NCBI GenBank assembly: GCA_045644665.1
Contig: JAZRHH010000030.1
Span: 1-33,525 of the forward strand
Origin: RGIG9115 sp045644665
GTDB lineage: Bacteria > Bacillota > Clostridia > UBA1381
Length of the DNA: 33,525 bases
Direction of reading: 5' to 3'
Positions 7,907 through 15,455 of this stretch are shown piece after piece (within the stretch, counting starts at the first letter, position 1; each line of letters begins with the position of its first letter). The notes under the pieces were generated by a model, which made no database searches, was not told where the DNA came from, and saw nothing but the letters and a program-made list of their open reading frames with translations. The translations under genes and the position numbers were made by a program.

Positions 7907-8851
7907 TTATTCCATCCCCTTTGATTGTGGGCTGTCTTTAGTTTTATTTTCAAGGGAATTAAGCTCCCTGACAGTCTGTGGAGAAAACATTTTTTGAGCA
8001 AGAACACTATACAAAAAGTGATTTGTTATGGAAGCCGCCTCCCCTTGTGTAATTAAAATATCGGGAGGATACGCCCTTCTGCATTGCCCCGGGGTAATTC
8101 CCACATATTTCAAAAACACTCTGTTAAAGTGGCTTACAGATGCAAAGCCGCACTCTCTGGCAACCTGTGCCAGATTATATTCGCTGTAAACAACAAGCTC
8201 TGCCGCGCGGCGTATTCTTATTGTATTAAGACAGTCAAGAATAGTCATCTGTGTATCTTTTTTAAATGCCACACAAAGATGACTTTTGTTACGGTTCATT
8301 TCCTTTGCAAGAGAGTCAAGAGAAACATCTTCGTGGTAATGGTCCTCCAGATATTTTATTATCTTCTGAGAAAGCTGAGAATAATCAGAAGCCGCAAAAA
8401 AACGAAACTGTTCCTTACTCTTATAGCGCTCATTTTCGCCTAATATGTTTAGTATTGCCAGCAGATATGATGCCGCTGCGCTATCGGCACGGCTATCATA
8501 GGTGGAGTATTCTTCTAAAATTTGTTCAAACAAAGCTCCCACAAGCTGGCTATCAGAAACTTGAATACTTCTTCGCGAAATTTGTTTGTCAAAAGCAGAC
8601 TTTAAAAGGGAAAACTTAATTTCCAGATATATTGCCGGTTCTTTTTCGTCATTAGAATAACCATGGTTTGTATTACGGGGAATTAAAACACACTGACCGG
8701 GAGATAAAAGATATGTTTTACCTTCAATTACAAACCGCAGCACCCCCGAAACAACATAAATCATATGATAAAACGGATGCATGTGATTTTTTACGCCATC
8801 CTGCGGCAATGTACAGGAACGGGCAACCCAAAGAATCTGTGGTTTTTCCAT
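7907..8851 (-). CDS. AraC-family transcriptional regulator
   Basis: This 314-residue protein has an N-terminal cupin-like sensor (HPFYHMIYVVSGVLRFVIEGK, then LSPGQCVLIPRNTNH) and a C-terminal double helix-turn-helix of the AraC/XylS type at about residues 165-265 (SLDSLAKEMNRNKSHLC and LAQVARECGFASVSHFNRVF). About 45 extra residues follow the DNA-binding domain. It is 49 bases downstream of the LacI-family gene on the same strand and convergent with the FAD oxidoreductase gene. It probably controls part of this catabolic island. A G-rich Shine-Dalgarno (GGGGGG) precedes the ATG. The inducer cannot be inferred. Confidence 0.92.
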   Translation of the reverse strand: MEKPQILWVARSCTLPQDGVKNHMHPFYHMIYVVSGVLRFVIEGKTYLLSPGQCVLIPRNTNHGYSNDEKEPAIYLEIKFSLLKSAFDKQISRRSIQVSDSQLVGALFEQILEEYSTYDSRADSAAASYLLAILNILGENERYKSKEQFRFFAASDYSQLSQKIIKYLEDHYHEDVSLDSLAKEMNRNKSHLCVAFKKDTQMTILDCLNTIRIRRAAELVVYSEYNLAQVARECGFASVSHFNRVFLKYVGITPGQCRRAYPPDILITQGEAASITNHFLYSVLAQKMFSPQTVRELNSLENKTKDSPQSKGME

Positions 8852-8900
8852 AAAACCCCCCCTTCAAAGTTTTTCACTCATTATTATATCACAAAATCCT

Positions 8901-9878
8901 CTATTTTGCAAATGCTTTTCCTATGGATTCACCCATAAAAAACTGTCTTTCTACAGTTATTACATGCTTTGCCGGGCTGAAATAACCGCCCAGTATTCTG
9001 AACATTAAATGAATTGCCTCCGAACACAAATCCTCCATATGCATTTGTATACAGGATAATTTAAATTCCTTGTGAGGCTCAACATTAATGTCGTCCATAC
9101 AAATTACAGAAATATCCTCCGGGACTCTTAGCTGTTCCTCATTGAGCCTTTGTATAATACCTATAGTCACGTGGCTATATGCCGAAAAAACTGCTGTTGG
9201 TAATTTATTACTTTTTATAAGGGAGTCTATTCCATAATAGCCGCAGTCATAAAAGCGATAATCGTTTATTGCAATATAGTCACGGTTTATACGCATATTG
9301 CTTCTTTGCATAGCATCCTTAAAATATCCGAATTCCATTTCTGTATACCGCTCGCCCACAAATCCAATTTTTGTGTGTCCAAGTTCTTTTAAGGTTTTCA
9401 TAGCCTTGTTAAGACCGGGAATTATATCCATTTTTATACAATGGGTAGACTTTGAATTATTTTCATAGCAAATTTGTATTATAGGCACCTCTGAATTGTT
9501 TTTTACATTACCCACAGGCTCTATTATTATAATTCCATCCACGCCTATATATTTTGAATAATATTCAATTAAACTATTTTGGGCAGCAGCGTTAAAATTA
9601 GAAACAGAAACAAGCATAGTTCCGCCTTTTTCAGTAATTTCTTTTTCCATATGCATAACCATTTGGGAATAATGTATTCCCAAAAGCTCAGGACAAATAA
9701 CAGCTATTATCTTTTTTTCGTACTTTGGCTTATAATATTTTTCAAAACAGCCGTTTGTCTTTGCTATATCATAAATGCGATTTTTTGTTTCCTCGCTGAT
9801 TTCATCGCTCCCTGAAAATGCTTTTGAAACAGTAGAAATAGAAACATTTGCAAGCTTTGCAATTTTACCCAGTGTCAT
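8901..9878 (-). CDS. LacI-family transcriptional regulator
   Basis: This 325-residue protein has the LacI/GalR headpiece at residues 1-50 (KIAKLANVSISTVSKAF, then GSDEISEETKNRIYDIA) followed by a periplasmic-binding-protein-like effector domain. GGAGGG precedes the ATG. Its own promoter (TTGATT-17-TACAAT) and the divergent promoter of the NagB-like gene are flanked by matching CGAAA/TTTCG dyads (9889-9900 and 9965-9979). It is therefore very likely an autoregulated repressor of this locus. Effector unknown, probably a sugar or sugar phosphate. Confidence 0.93.
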   Translation of the reverse strand: MTLGKIAKLANVSISTVSKAFSGSDEISEETKNRIYDIAKTNGCFEKYYKPKYEKKIIAVICPELLGIHYSQMVMHMEKEITEKGGTMLVSVSNFNAAAQNSLIEYYSKYIGVDGIIIIEPVGNVKNNSEVPIIQICYENNSKSTHCIKMDIIPGLNKAMKTLKELGHTKIGFVGERYTEMEFGYFKDAMQRSNMRINRDYIAINDYRFYDCGYYGIDSLIKSNKLPTAVFSAYSHVTIGIIQRLNEEQLRVPEDISVICMDDINVEPHKEFKLSCIQMHMEDLCSEAIHLMFRILGGYFSPAKHVITVERQFFMGESIGKAFAK

Positions 9879-9888
9879 ATAATCCCTC

Positions 9889-9900
9889 CGAAAAGTTTCG
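9889..9900. promoter_or_regulatory. Candidate LacI-type operator 1
   Basis: The dyad CGAAA-AG-TTTCG lies 11 bases upstream of the LacI-family start codon and abuts its Shine-Dalgarno. It matches the second site at 9965-9979 except for the spacer (2 versus 3 bases). Binding here would block transcription of the regulator gene itself. Confidence 0.7.
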
Positions 9901-9921
9901 TAAAATTTTGGATTTTTTATT

Positions 9922-9950
9922 ATTGTAACATAAAACTATTACAAAATCAA
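9922..9950 (-). promoter_or_regulatory. Promoter of the LacI-family gene
   Basis: On the minus strand, -35 TTGATT (9945-9950) and -10 TACAAT (9922-9927) with a 17-base spacer. It lies between the two candidate operators. Confidence 0.75.
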
Positions 9951-9964
9951 TAAATTTTTTAGCT

Positions 9965-9979
9965 ACGAAAATGTTTCGT
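9965..9979. promoter_or_regulatory. Candidate LacI-type operator 2
   Basis: The inverted repeat ACGAAA-ATG-TTTCGT is centred 19 bases upstream of the -35 box of the plus-strand promoter. The arms match operator 1. The pair is about 76 bp apart centre to centre, close to seven helical turns, which would suit repression by looping. Confidence 0.75.
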
Positions 9980-9990
9980 TGAAAACCCCC

Positions 9991-10019
9991 TTGACATCTA
10001 TTTTAAGTAAATATATAAT
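9991..10019 (+). promoter_or_regulatory. Promoter of the NagB-like/ceramidase-like operon
   Basis: -35 TTGACA (9991-9996) and -10 TATAAT (10014-10019) are perfect consensus with a 17-base spacer. A strong promoter like this is expected to need the upstream repressor site. Confidence 0.9.
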
Positions 10020-10076
10020 TTCTTAAAAACAGGGGGATTTCTACCCTGAATTTATTAAATAAGGAGAGATTTTAAA

Positions 10077-11054
10077 ATGAACAATATTATTTTTGACCCA
10101 CCAACAGATTTTAACTTTGTTCCCGGGGACTATGTTCCTTTTAAGGACAGAGAAGTTTGCGAACGTCTTCGTAAAATAAGCGGAAAAGACCTTGAAAAGC
10201 ATTCTAACCCTGATTTTAACATTAAGGTTATGATGAACCCACATCCTGTACTTATTTCAACTCTTTTCTCACGAATTAAAGAGGCTTCTGAAAACAACAG
10301 AAAAATCACTTTGATACTTGGTAATCCTGAGCCTGATACATATATTCCTCTTGCTCAGCTTATCAACTACTTCAAGGTTGACTGCAGCAAGGTACATATC
10401 TTTGCTATGGACGAATGGGCAGATGATATGGGACACATTGCTCCTGAAACATACAAGGCAGGCTTTGCTCACTCAATGCTCAAATACTTTGTATATCAGA
10501 TTGATGAAAAGCTTCGTATGCCTCTTTCAAATGTACACTATCCTACAAACAAAAACATTGCGGACTACTCAGCAATGATTACAGATTGTGGCGAGGGCGG
10601 AGCAGATATCTGTAGCTCATCACCGGGCTGGACAGGTCACATGGCATTTATCGATCCTGTTGATGAATTTCTTCCATCAATGAAGAACGGCGAGTATGAT
10701 ATTGACGAGTGGCTCAACATGAAAGCTCGCATTGTTAAGCTTCATCCATTAACAGTTGCTCAAAACTCACTTCACGGTGTATTTGGTCAGTCAGGCTATA
10801 TTGCAGACGTTCCTCCAATGGCTGCAACAATAGGCCCTGTTGACGTTAAAAACGCAAGAGAAAGAATTGAAGTACACGCACTTCTTACAAACGGTACATT
10901 CTCATCATGGCAGAGAATGACATCAAGACTTGTTCTTCACGGACCTGTTACTCCACTTGTACCAAGCTCAATGCTTCAGCTTATGAAGACACAGGTTTAT
11001 GTAAGCGAAGAGCTTGCAGCGCCCTTTGAGTGCTGGGAAAAGGTTGGTTATTAA
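10077..11054 (+). CDS. Divergent NagB/6-phosphogluconolactonase-fold sugar-phosphate isomerase
   Basis: This 325-residue protein aligns by eye with the glucosamine-6-phosphate deaminase fold. The MDEW segment (111-114) matches the family MDEY, with its catalytic Asp. TGHMAFIDP (186-194) aligns with DGHIAFNEP. In true NagB the first Asp of that block is catalytic; here it is Thr186, and the Glu of NEP is Asp193. The phosphate loop (LPTGSTP type) is replaced by LGNPEPDTY (81-89). About 60 extra N-terminal residues are present. It is therefore probably not a plain GlcN6P deaminase, and may isomerise, deaminate or simply bind another sugar phosphate. It is the first gene of an operon with the ceramidase-like gene (21-base gap), under LacI-type control. 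Confidence 0.8.
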   Translation: MNNIIFDPPTDFNFVPGDYVPFKDREVCERLRKISGKDLEKHSNPDFNIKVMMNPHPVLISTLFSRIKEASENNRKITLILGNPEPDTYIPLAQLINYFKVDCSKVHIFAMDEWADDMGHIAPETYKAGFAHSMLKYFVYQIDEKLRMPLSNVHYPTNKNIADYSAMITDCGEGGADICSSSPGWTGHMAFIDPVDEFLPSMKNGEYDIDEWLNMKARIVKLHPLTVAQNSLHGVFGQSGYIADVPPMAATIGPVDVKNARERIEVHALLTNGTFSSWQRMTSRLVLHGPVTPLVPSSMLQLMKTQVYVSEELAAPFECWEKVGY

Positions 11055-11075
11055 TAACTTCAGGGAGAGATTTTT

Positions 11076-12431
11076 ATGGAATTTAAAGTAGGCTACGCAA
11101 GTGCGAATATTAATCCTCCACTTGGTTACGCAATGGCAGGTTATTATATTCCAAGACATGCAAAAGGATTTCTTGATGATTTGGAAACAAGCGCTCTCGT
11201 TTTATCAGCCGGGGATGCAAAAATCGCTCTTGTAAGCGTAGATGTATGTCTTATAGCAAAACCTGCTATGAAAAAATTATTTGAGGGTATTGAAAAAAGT
11301 TCAAACTATTCAAGAAAAGATATTTTTCTTTCTGCAACACATACCCATACAGGACCAGTCCTTGTACCATCAGCAATTTCTGATACAACAGAGGAAGAGA
11401 TTGATACTTACATTAATTTTCTTGCATCCCGGATTGCAGACGCTATTACAATGGCTGAAAATGATTTAAAACCCGCCAAAATGGGATTTATTGTAGGTCA
11501 AGCACCGGAGAGAGTAGCGTATATAAGACGTTATAAAATGAAAGACGGCTCTACCATGACCTGTCCGCCTATAAATGACCCGAATATTGACTATCCTATA
11601 GGCGAGCTCGACCAGAGAGTAAATGTTCTCCGTTTTGACAGAGAGGGTGCAGAGTCAGTTGTCTTAGTTAACTACGGTCTCCACGCAGATACAGTTAACG
11701 GAGATCTTATATCCTCCGACTGGCCGGGTTGGATGAGAAGAACCGTAGAAAAAGCTCTTGACGGAACAAAATGTATGTTTTTCCCGGGTGCAGAGGGCGA
11801 CGTTGGAAGCACTCACGTATTCCCCTCCGGCGGAGATATGAACGATACAGAAATCAGCTTTGACAACGAAATGAAAAGTCCGGGCATGGCACGATTTGTA
11901 GGACGGGCATTAGCCGGTACAGTTTTGCAGGTTTTTGACAAAGCAAAATATGTTGATGTTGGCAAGGTACAGATTATGGAAAAAATTGTGCCCATCGCCG
12001 CAAATGTTCCTGACCCCAAGGATTTACCACTTGCACACAAATATAAGGAGCTTCACGACTCAGGACGCGATTGTGATATTCCGTACGAAGCTATGGAGCT
12101 TACAACCGTTGTGGCAGAGGCAGTACGTATGTGCGAACTTGAAAATGGACCCGAATTCTTTGAACTTAACCTTACAGGAGTTCAGATAGGTCCTGTGGCG
12201 CTTATAGGTATTCCCGGTGAACCCTTTACAGACATTGGTGTTCAAATAAAAGATACATCGGACTGGTCAATGATTATGCCCTGCGGTCTGGTCAACGGCA
12301 CCATAGGATATTTTCCTATGAAGTCTGCCTATGATGAGGGAGGCTATGAAGCCCGCGCATCAAGATTTAAGTCGGGCGTGGCAGAAACAATCATTGAGCA
12401 AGGCAAAGAGCTCCTGGGCGAACTTAAATAA
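11076..12431 (+). CDS. Neutral/alkaline ceramidase-like zinc amidohydrolase (PF04734 N-terminal type)
   Basis: This 451-residue protein begins with KVGYASANINPPLGYAMAGY and has the zinc motif SATHTHTGP (His89, His91), a second His in NYGLHADTVNGD (His203), GAEGDVG, and a late GIPGEPFTD segment plus TIGYFPMKSAY. These correspond to the metal ligands and catalytic region of neutral ceramidases, which cleave N-acyl amide bonds. It has no signal peptide and lacks the C-terminal domain of secreted ceramidases, so it acts in the cytoplasm, and ceramide is an unlikely substrate. Its partner genes (NagA-like, NagB-like) suggest hydrolysis of an N-acyl or related bond in a sugar-derived compound. The Shine-Dalgarno is GGGAGAG. 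It is the last gene before a bidirectional terminator. Confidence 0.87.
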   Translation: MEFKVGYASANINPPLGYAMAGYYIPRHAKGFLDDLETSALVLSAGDAKIALVSVDVCLIAKPAMKKLFEGIEKSSNYSRKDIFLSATHTHTGPVLVPSAISDTTEEEIDTYINFLASRIADAITMAENDLKPAKMGFIVGQAPERVAYIRRYKMKDGSTMTCPPINDPNIDYPIGELDQRVNVLRFDREGAESVVLVNYGLHADTVNGDLISSDWPGWMRRTVEKALDGTKCMFFPGAEGDVGSTHVFPSGGDMNDTEISFDNEMKSPGMARFVGRALAGTVLQVFDKAKYVDVGKVQIMEKIVPIAANVPDPKDLPLAHKYKELHDSGRDCDIPYEAMELTTVVAEAVRMCELENGPEFFELNLTGVQIGPVALIGIPGEPFTDIGVQIKDTSDWSMIMPCGLVNGTIGYFPMKSAYDEGGYEARASRFKSGVAETIIEQGKELLGELK

Positions 12432-12440
12432 CAATTTAAA

Positions 12441-12470
12441 GGGCTGAACGGTAATCCGTTCAGCCCTTTT
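12441..12470. terminator. Bidirectional terminator between the ceramidase-like and NagA-like genes
   Basis: A perfect 11-bp stem GGGCTGAACGG/CCGTTCAGCCC with a TAAT loop is flanked by T-runs on both strands. It ends the plus-strand operon and the convergent minus-strand NagA-like gene. Confidence 0.93.
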
Positions 12471-12472
12471 AT

Positions 12473-13630
12473 TTAGAATTTACAAACTTTTCCTTCCTGC
12501 ATTACCTCTTTTACATTAAACATATCATCAACAAATACAAGGTCTGCAATCTTACCCGGCTCTATAGAGCCGATTCTATCATCCATTCCTATCACGCGTG
12601 CAGGATTAAGTGAAGCCATAATAAACGCCTCTGCAATTCCGCATCTTGTGTGGGACATAATATTTCTGCAGGCGATGTTCATTGTAACCTTACTTCCGGA
12701 TAGTCTTCCAAGGTCATTAAAGCTTACATCTATATAAGGGAGGTGTGAATAAGCCTCCGGCACCGCACCAGTTTCAATTGTGCTGTCTGTAATAAGTACA
12801 ATACGGTGAATCCCTTTTGCTTCAACAGCCATACGCTGCAAATCGGAATGAACATGAACTCCAAGGGAGTCAGAAATAAGCTCTGCATACATCTCATTGT
12901 TTGCAAGGCAATATTCATCAGGGCCGTAGCCTCTTACTCCACCTGAGCCTGTTTGTCTTCCGGTAGCATTAAAAAGATGTGTGCTAAGGGTTGGCCGATA
13001 CTGTGCAGGGAAGCTCCGTATCTGCTCAGGAGTTGCCTCGCTGTGCCCTATAGCAATAACAGCACCCGGATTTACCTTTTTTGCATACTCAACAAAAGGC
13101 ATTACTCCCTCTCTTTCAGGCGCAATTACCCATACCCTTACTATGTCTCCAAGCTCGTCTACCATTGGAATATAGTCCTCCGGTTTTATTTCACCCACAT
13201 TCCAGTTATCAATACCGCCCGAAGCACCGTATTTGTTGCTCATATACGGACTCTCCATATAAATGCCCTTAATATTCCCTGTATGCTTCATAGCTTCTTT
13301 TATTCTGCGGATACCGTCAATCATCTCATCATATTTCATACCATATAAAGATGCAGGAAGAACAGTTGTTTCCCCATGCTTCAGAAAGTATTTTGCTGCC
13401 TTTTCCGGCTCTTCAAAAAAACTACTGCCGTCACCGCCATGGACATGTATATCAACAAATCCCGGTCCAACATACGCCCCCTTTGCATCTATAAGCTCTA
13501 TGCCTTCCGGAATTTCAACATCGTAGGAATTTCCAACCTTTGAAATTTTACCGTCTTCTATTATAATAACACCGTCCCATATAATACCATTTTCAAGGAC
13601 AACTTTAGCGTTTTTTATTGCTTTTTTCAT
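12473..13630 (-). CDS. N-acetylglucosamine-6-phosphate deacetylase-like amidohydrolase
   Basis: This 385-residue amidohydrolase-superfamily protein is closest by eye to NagA. It has the HVHGGDG metal motif (62-68), Glu126 in GIYMESPY (family GIHLEGP), IAIGHSEA (His195), THLFNATG (His218) and LITDST with the catalytic Asp282. All key metal and catalytic residues are present, but the EGP block reads ESP and its preceding His is Tyr124, so substrate preference may differ from GlcNAc-6-phosphate. It has its own consensus promoter and an AGGGGTG ribosome site. It is convergent with the ceramidase-like operon and completes a set of amino-sugar-type enzymes. I leave the symbol blank because the product could be a NagA paralogue. 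Confidence 0.86.
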   Translation of the reverse strand: MKKAIKNAKVVLENGIIWDGVIIIEDGKISKVGNSYDVEIPEGIELIDAKGAYVGPGFVDIHVHGGDGSSFFEEPEKAAKYFLKHGETTVLPASLYGMKYDEMIDGIRRIKEAMKHTGNIKGIYMESPYMSNKYGASGGIDNWNVGEIKPEDYIPMVDELGDIVRVWVIAPEREGVMPFVEYAKKVNPGAVIAIGHSEATPEQIRSFPAQYRPTLSTHLFNATGRQTGSGGVRGYGPDEYCLANNEMYAELISDSLGVHVHSDLQRMAVEAKGIHRIVLITDSTIETGAVPEAYSHLPYIDVSFNDLGRLSGSKVTMNIACRNIMSHTRCGIAEAFIMASLNPARVIGMDDRIGSIEPGKIADLVFVDDMFNVKEVMQEGKVCKF

Positions 13631-13655
13631 TGATTATACACCCCTTTACAATGAG

Positions 13656-13684
13656 ATTATACAACCCCCAAAAATCAAAGTCAA
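13656..13684 (-). promoter_or_regulatory. Promoter of the NagA-like gene
   Basis: On the minus strand, -35 TTGACT (13679-13684) and -10 TATAAT (13656-13661) with a 17-base spacer. No CGAAA/TTTCG dyad is seen here, so it may not share the LacI regulator. Confidence 0.88.
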
Positions 13685-13797
13685 TAGAGTTTTCCACGAA
13701 ATATTTTCGCAAATTATTGTAACACTTTTTTCTGCCGTACATAGTATATAACATAACAAATAAATGGCCATTTAAATAAGATACGGAGGGAAAGCCA

Positions 13798-13983
13798 ATG
13801 GCAAACTGTAAGTGCTTTTTAAAAATTAACCCTGCTTTTTTCTGTGCAAAAACCCTTGGTGTACTTGTGTTTTCCTTTTGCGCAGGTATGTTGGCAGGTC
13901 TTTGTCTGCCCCTGGGTGTTATTGCGGCAGTAGAAACTCTGCTGCTTATTATCTTGGCATGGATGTGCCTCTTTAAATGGTAG
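13798..13983 (+). CDS. Small Cys-rich membrane protein, unrecognised
   Basis: This is a 61-residue protein with a strong ribosome binding site (GGAGGG, 8 bases before the ATG). Residues 18-35 and 40-58 are hydrophobic, giving one long or two short membrane segments (VLVFSFCAGMLAGLCLP and VIAAVETLLLIILAWMCLF). Six cysteines are present, three of them near the N-terminus. I cannot assign a family. It is followed after 17 bases by a 22-residue basic peptide frame and then a terminator, so it forms a compact two-gene unit. Spacing and Shine-Dalgarno support a real gene. Confidence 0.65.
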   Translation: MANCKCFLKINPAFFCAKTLGVLVFSFCAGMLAGLCLPLGVIAAVETLLLIILAWMCLFKW

Positions 13984-14000
13984 AAAGGATATGATAATTT

Positions 14001-14069
14001 ATGAAAATCAAAGTATTTAAGCTTCCAAAATCAATCTCAAATATTGTTCGCAGTCTTCTAAAAATGTAA
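14001..14069 (+). CDS. 22-residue cationic peptide
   Basis: The short frame MKIKVFKLPKSISNIVRSLL plus KM begins 17 bases after the small membrane protein, with AGAAAGGAT upstream. It is basic and amphipathic (five Lys, one Arg, alternating with hydrophobics), and a terminator follows 11 bases after its stop. Tiny size limits certainty, but position, Shine-Dalgarno and terminator favour translation. No function can be assigned. Confidence 0.5.
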   Translation: MKIKVFKLPKSISNIVRSLLKM

Positions 14070-14080
14070 TTACATAAAAA

Positions 14081-14104
14081 CAGAGGGTGTATAAACACCC
14101 TCTG
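14081..14104. terminator. Bidirectional terminator
   Basis: A 9-bp stem CAGAGGGTG/CACCCTCTG with a 6-base loop carries T-rich tails on both strands (CTTTTATATTT on plus, TTTTTATG on minus). It serves the small-protein unit and the convergent dapB. Confidence 0.9.
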
Positions 14105-14107
14105 CTT

Positions 14108-14866
14108 TTATATTTCTTTAATAAGATCATTCATACTATACATAGCAGCGTTTTTGCCTTTCATAAACTTTGCCGCCTTAAGTGCACCAACTGCAAATAT
14201 TTCTTTACTTGCAGCAGAATGTTTAATCTCTATAACCTCGTCATTACCTGCAAACAAAACTGTATGCTCGCCAACGATTGTACCGCCGCGCACTGCATGA
14301 ATTCCAATCTCTGACTTCTTTCTTTTCTTCCTTGAGATATGTCTGTCATAAACATACTCTGCCTCGCCTGTCATATCCTCGGCAATTGCGTCTGCAATTG
14401 CAAGAGCTGTGCCTGACGGTGCGTCTATCTTTTGGTTATGGTGTTTTTCAATGATTTCAATATCAAAATTATCACCAAGAAGTGCTGTCGCCTTCTTTGC
14501 AAGATCAATAAGTAAATTAATTCCAAGGCTCATATTAGCAGAAAAGAAAACAGGAATTTCCTTTGACGCCGCCTCCATAATATTCTTTTGACTGTTTGAA
14601 AGTCCTGTAGTGCACACAATTATAGGAAGCTTCCTTTTGCGGCAAAATGATAAAATATTTTCAAGCGAGTCCGGATGTGAAAAGTCAATTACCACATCTG
14701 CCTCACCATCAAAATCATCAGGTGATGTAAACACCGGATAGTCATTTTCTTTATTATTTAAAATATCAAAGCCCGCAACAATATTAAGGTCCTCGTCCTC
14801 ACCGGCAAGGCGGGTAATTACCTGTCCCATTTTTCCGTTGCAGCCGTTAAGTATAATTTTTGTCAT
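14108..14866 (-). CDS. dapB: 4-hydroxy-tetrahydrodipicolinate reductase
   Basis: This 252-residue enzyme of lysine/diaminopimelate synthesis reduces the DapA product with NAD(P)H. It has the N-terminal nucleotide motif GCNGKMG (residues 8-14), the family signature IEKHHNQKIDAPSGTALAIA with the catalytic HH-x-x-K, and the C-terminal segment with LFAGNDEVIEIKHSAASKEIFAVGALKAA. Length is normal. GGAGG lies 10 bases upstream of the ATG. It follows ybaK by 27 bases on the same strand and is the last gene before a bidirectional terminator. No other dap genes are in the window. Confidence 0.96.
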   Translation of the reverse strand: MTKIILNGCNGKMGQVITRLAGEDEDLNIVAGFDILNNKENDYPVFTSPDDFDGEADVVIDFSHPDSLENILSFCRKRKLPIIVCTTGLSNSQKNIMEAASKEIPVFFSANMSLGINLLIDLAKKATALLGDNFDIEIIEKHHNQKIDAPSGTALAIADAIAEDMTGEAEYVYDRHISRKKRKKSEIGIHAVRGGTIVGEHTVLFAGNDEVIEIKHSAASKEIFAVGALKAAKFMKGKNAAMYSMNDLIKEI

Positions 14867-14893
14867 AAATGTAAAACCTCCAAAATTGGAATT

Positions 14894-15388
14894 TTATCTT
14901 TCCTTTATTATGTCTGCTACAAGAGCGTCTATACTTTTTATTAAATCATCAGGAGCAATTAAAAGTGTAATTCCGCAAACACCGCCGCTCACAGCTACTT
15001 TTTCAAAGCTTCTGCAAGACTCATGAATAAAAGTAGGAAACTTCTTTTTCATGCCAATAGGGGATACGCCGCCCCTTATATAGCCTGTAAGCCCAAGCAA
15101 ATCCTTTACAGGAGTAAGCTCCACGCTCTTGTTCCCCGAAGCCTTTGCAAACTTTTTAAGGTCAAGCTCCTCGCCTACCGGAATTACTGCTACAAGAGGT
15201 CCTAGTTTATCACCCTTTCCCACAAGGGTTTTAAATGACCGCTCCGGCTCAATTCCTGTAAGAGCTGCTATGTTAAGACCAAAATCCTTTGAAACCTCGT
15301 CTGCTTCATACTCCAACGCTTCAAAAGGAATTTTTGCAGCTGTAAGTATTCTCATGGCGTTTGTAACAACGCTTTTCTTCTTTGCCAC
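14894..15388 (-). CDS. ybaK: Cys-tRNA(Pro)/Cys-tRNA(Cys) deacylase, YbaK type
   Basis: This 164-residue protein of the YbaK/EbsC family hydrolyses mischarged Cys-tRNA(Pro) in trans. Typical features are TNAMRILTAAKIPFEALEY, FKTLVGKG with the conserved Lys, and GYIRGGVSPIGMKKKFPT. Length matches the family (about 155-165). The start is GTG at 15388, supported by AAGGAG at 15398-15403, 9 bases upstream. It probably forms a unit with dapB, downstream of the terminator that ends the ABC ATPase gene. Confidence 0.94.
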   Translation of the reverse strand: MAKKKSVVTNAMRILTAAKIPFEALEYEADEVSKDFGLNIAALTGIEPERSFKTLVGKGDKLGPLVAVIPVGEELDLKKFAKASGNKSVELTPVKDLLGLTGYIRGGVSPIGMKKKFPTFIHESCRSFEKVAVSGGVCGITLLIAPDDLIKSIDALVADIIKER

Positions 15389-15407
15389 CTTGTAATTCTC
15401 CTTATAA

Positions 15408-15440
15408 AAAGGGATAAACGATAATTCGCTTATCCCTTTA
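15408..15440 (-). terminator. Terminator of the ABC ATPase gene
   Basis: On the minus strand GGGATAA pairs with TTATCCC around an 11-12-base loop, followed by TTTTTATA. It lies 20 bases after the ATPase stop and just before the ybaK ribosome site. Confidence 0.8.
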
Positions 15441-15455
15441 TACTATTTTAAGCTA

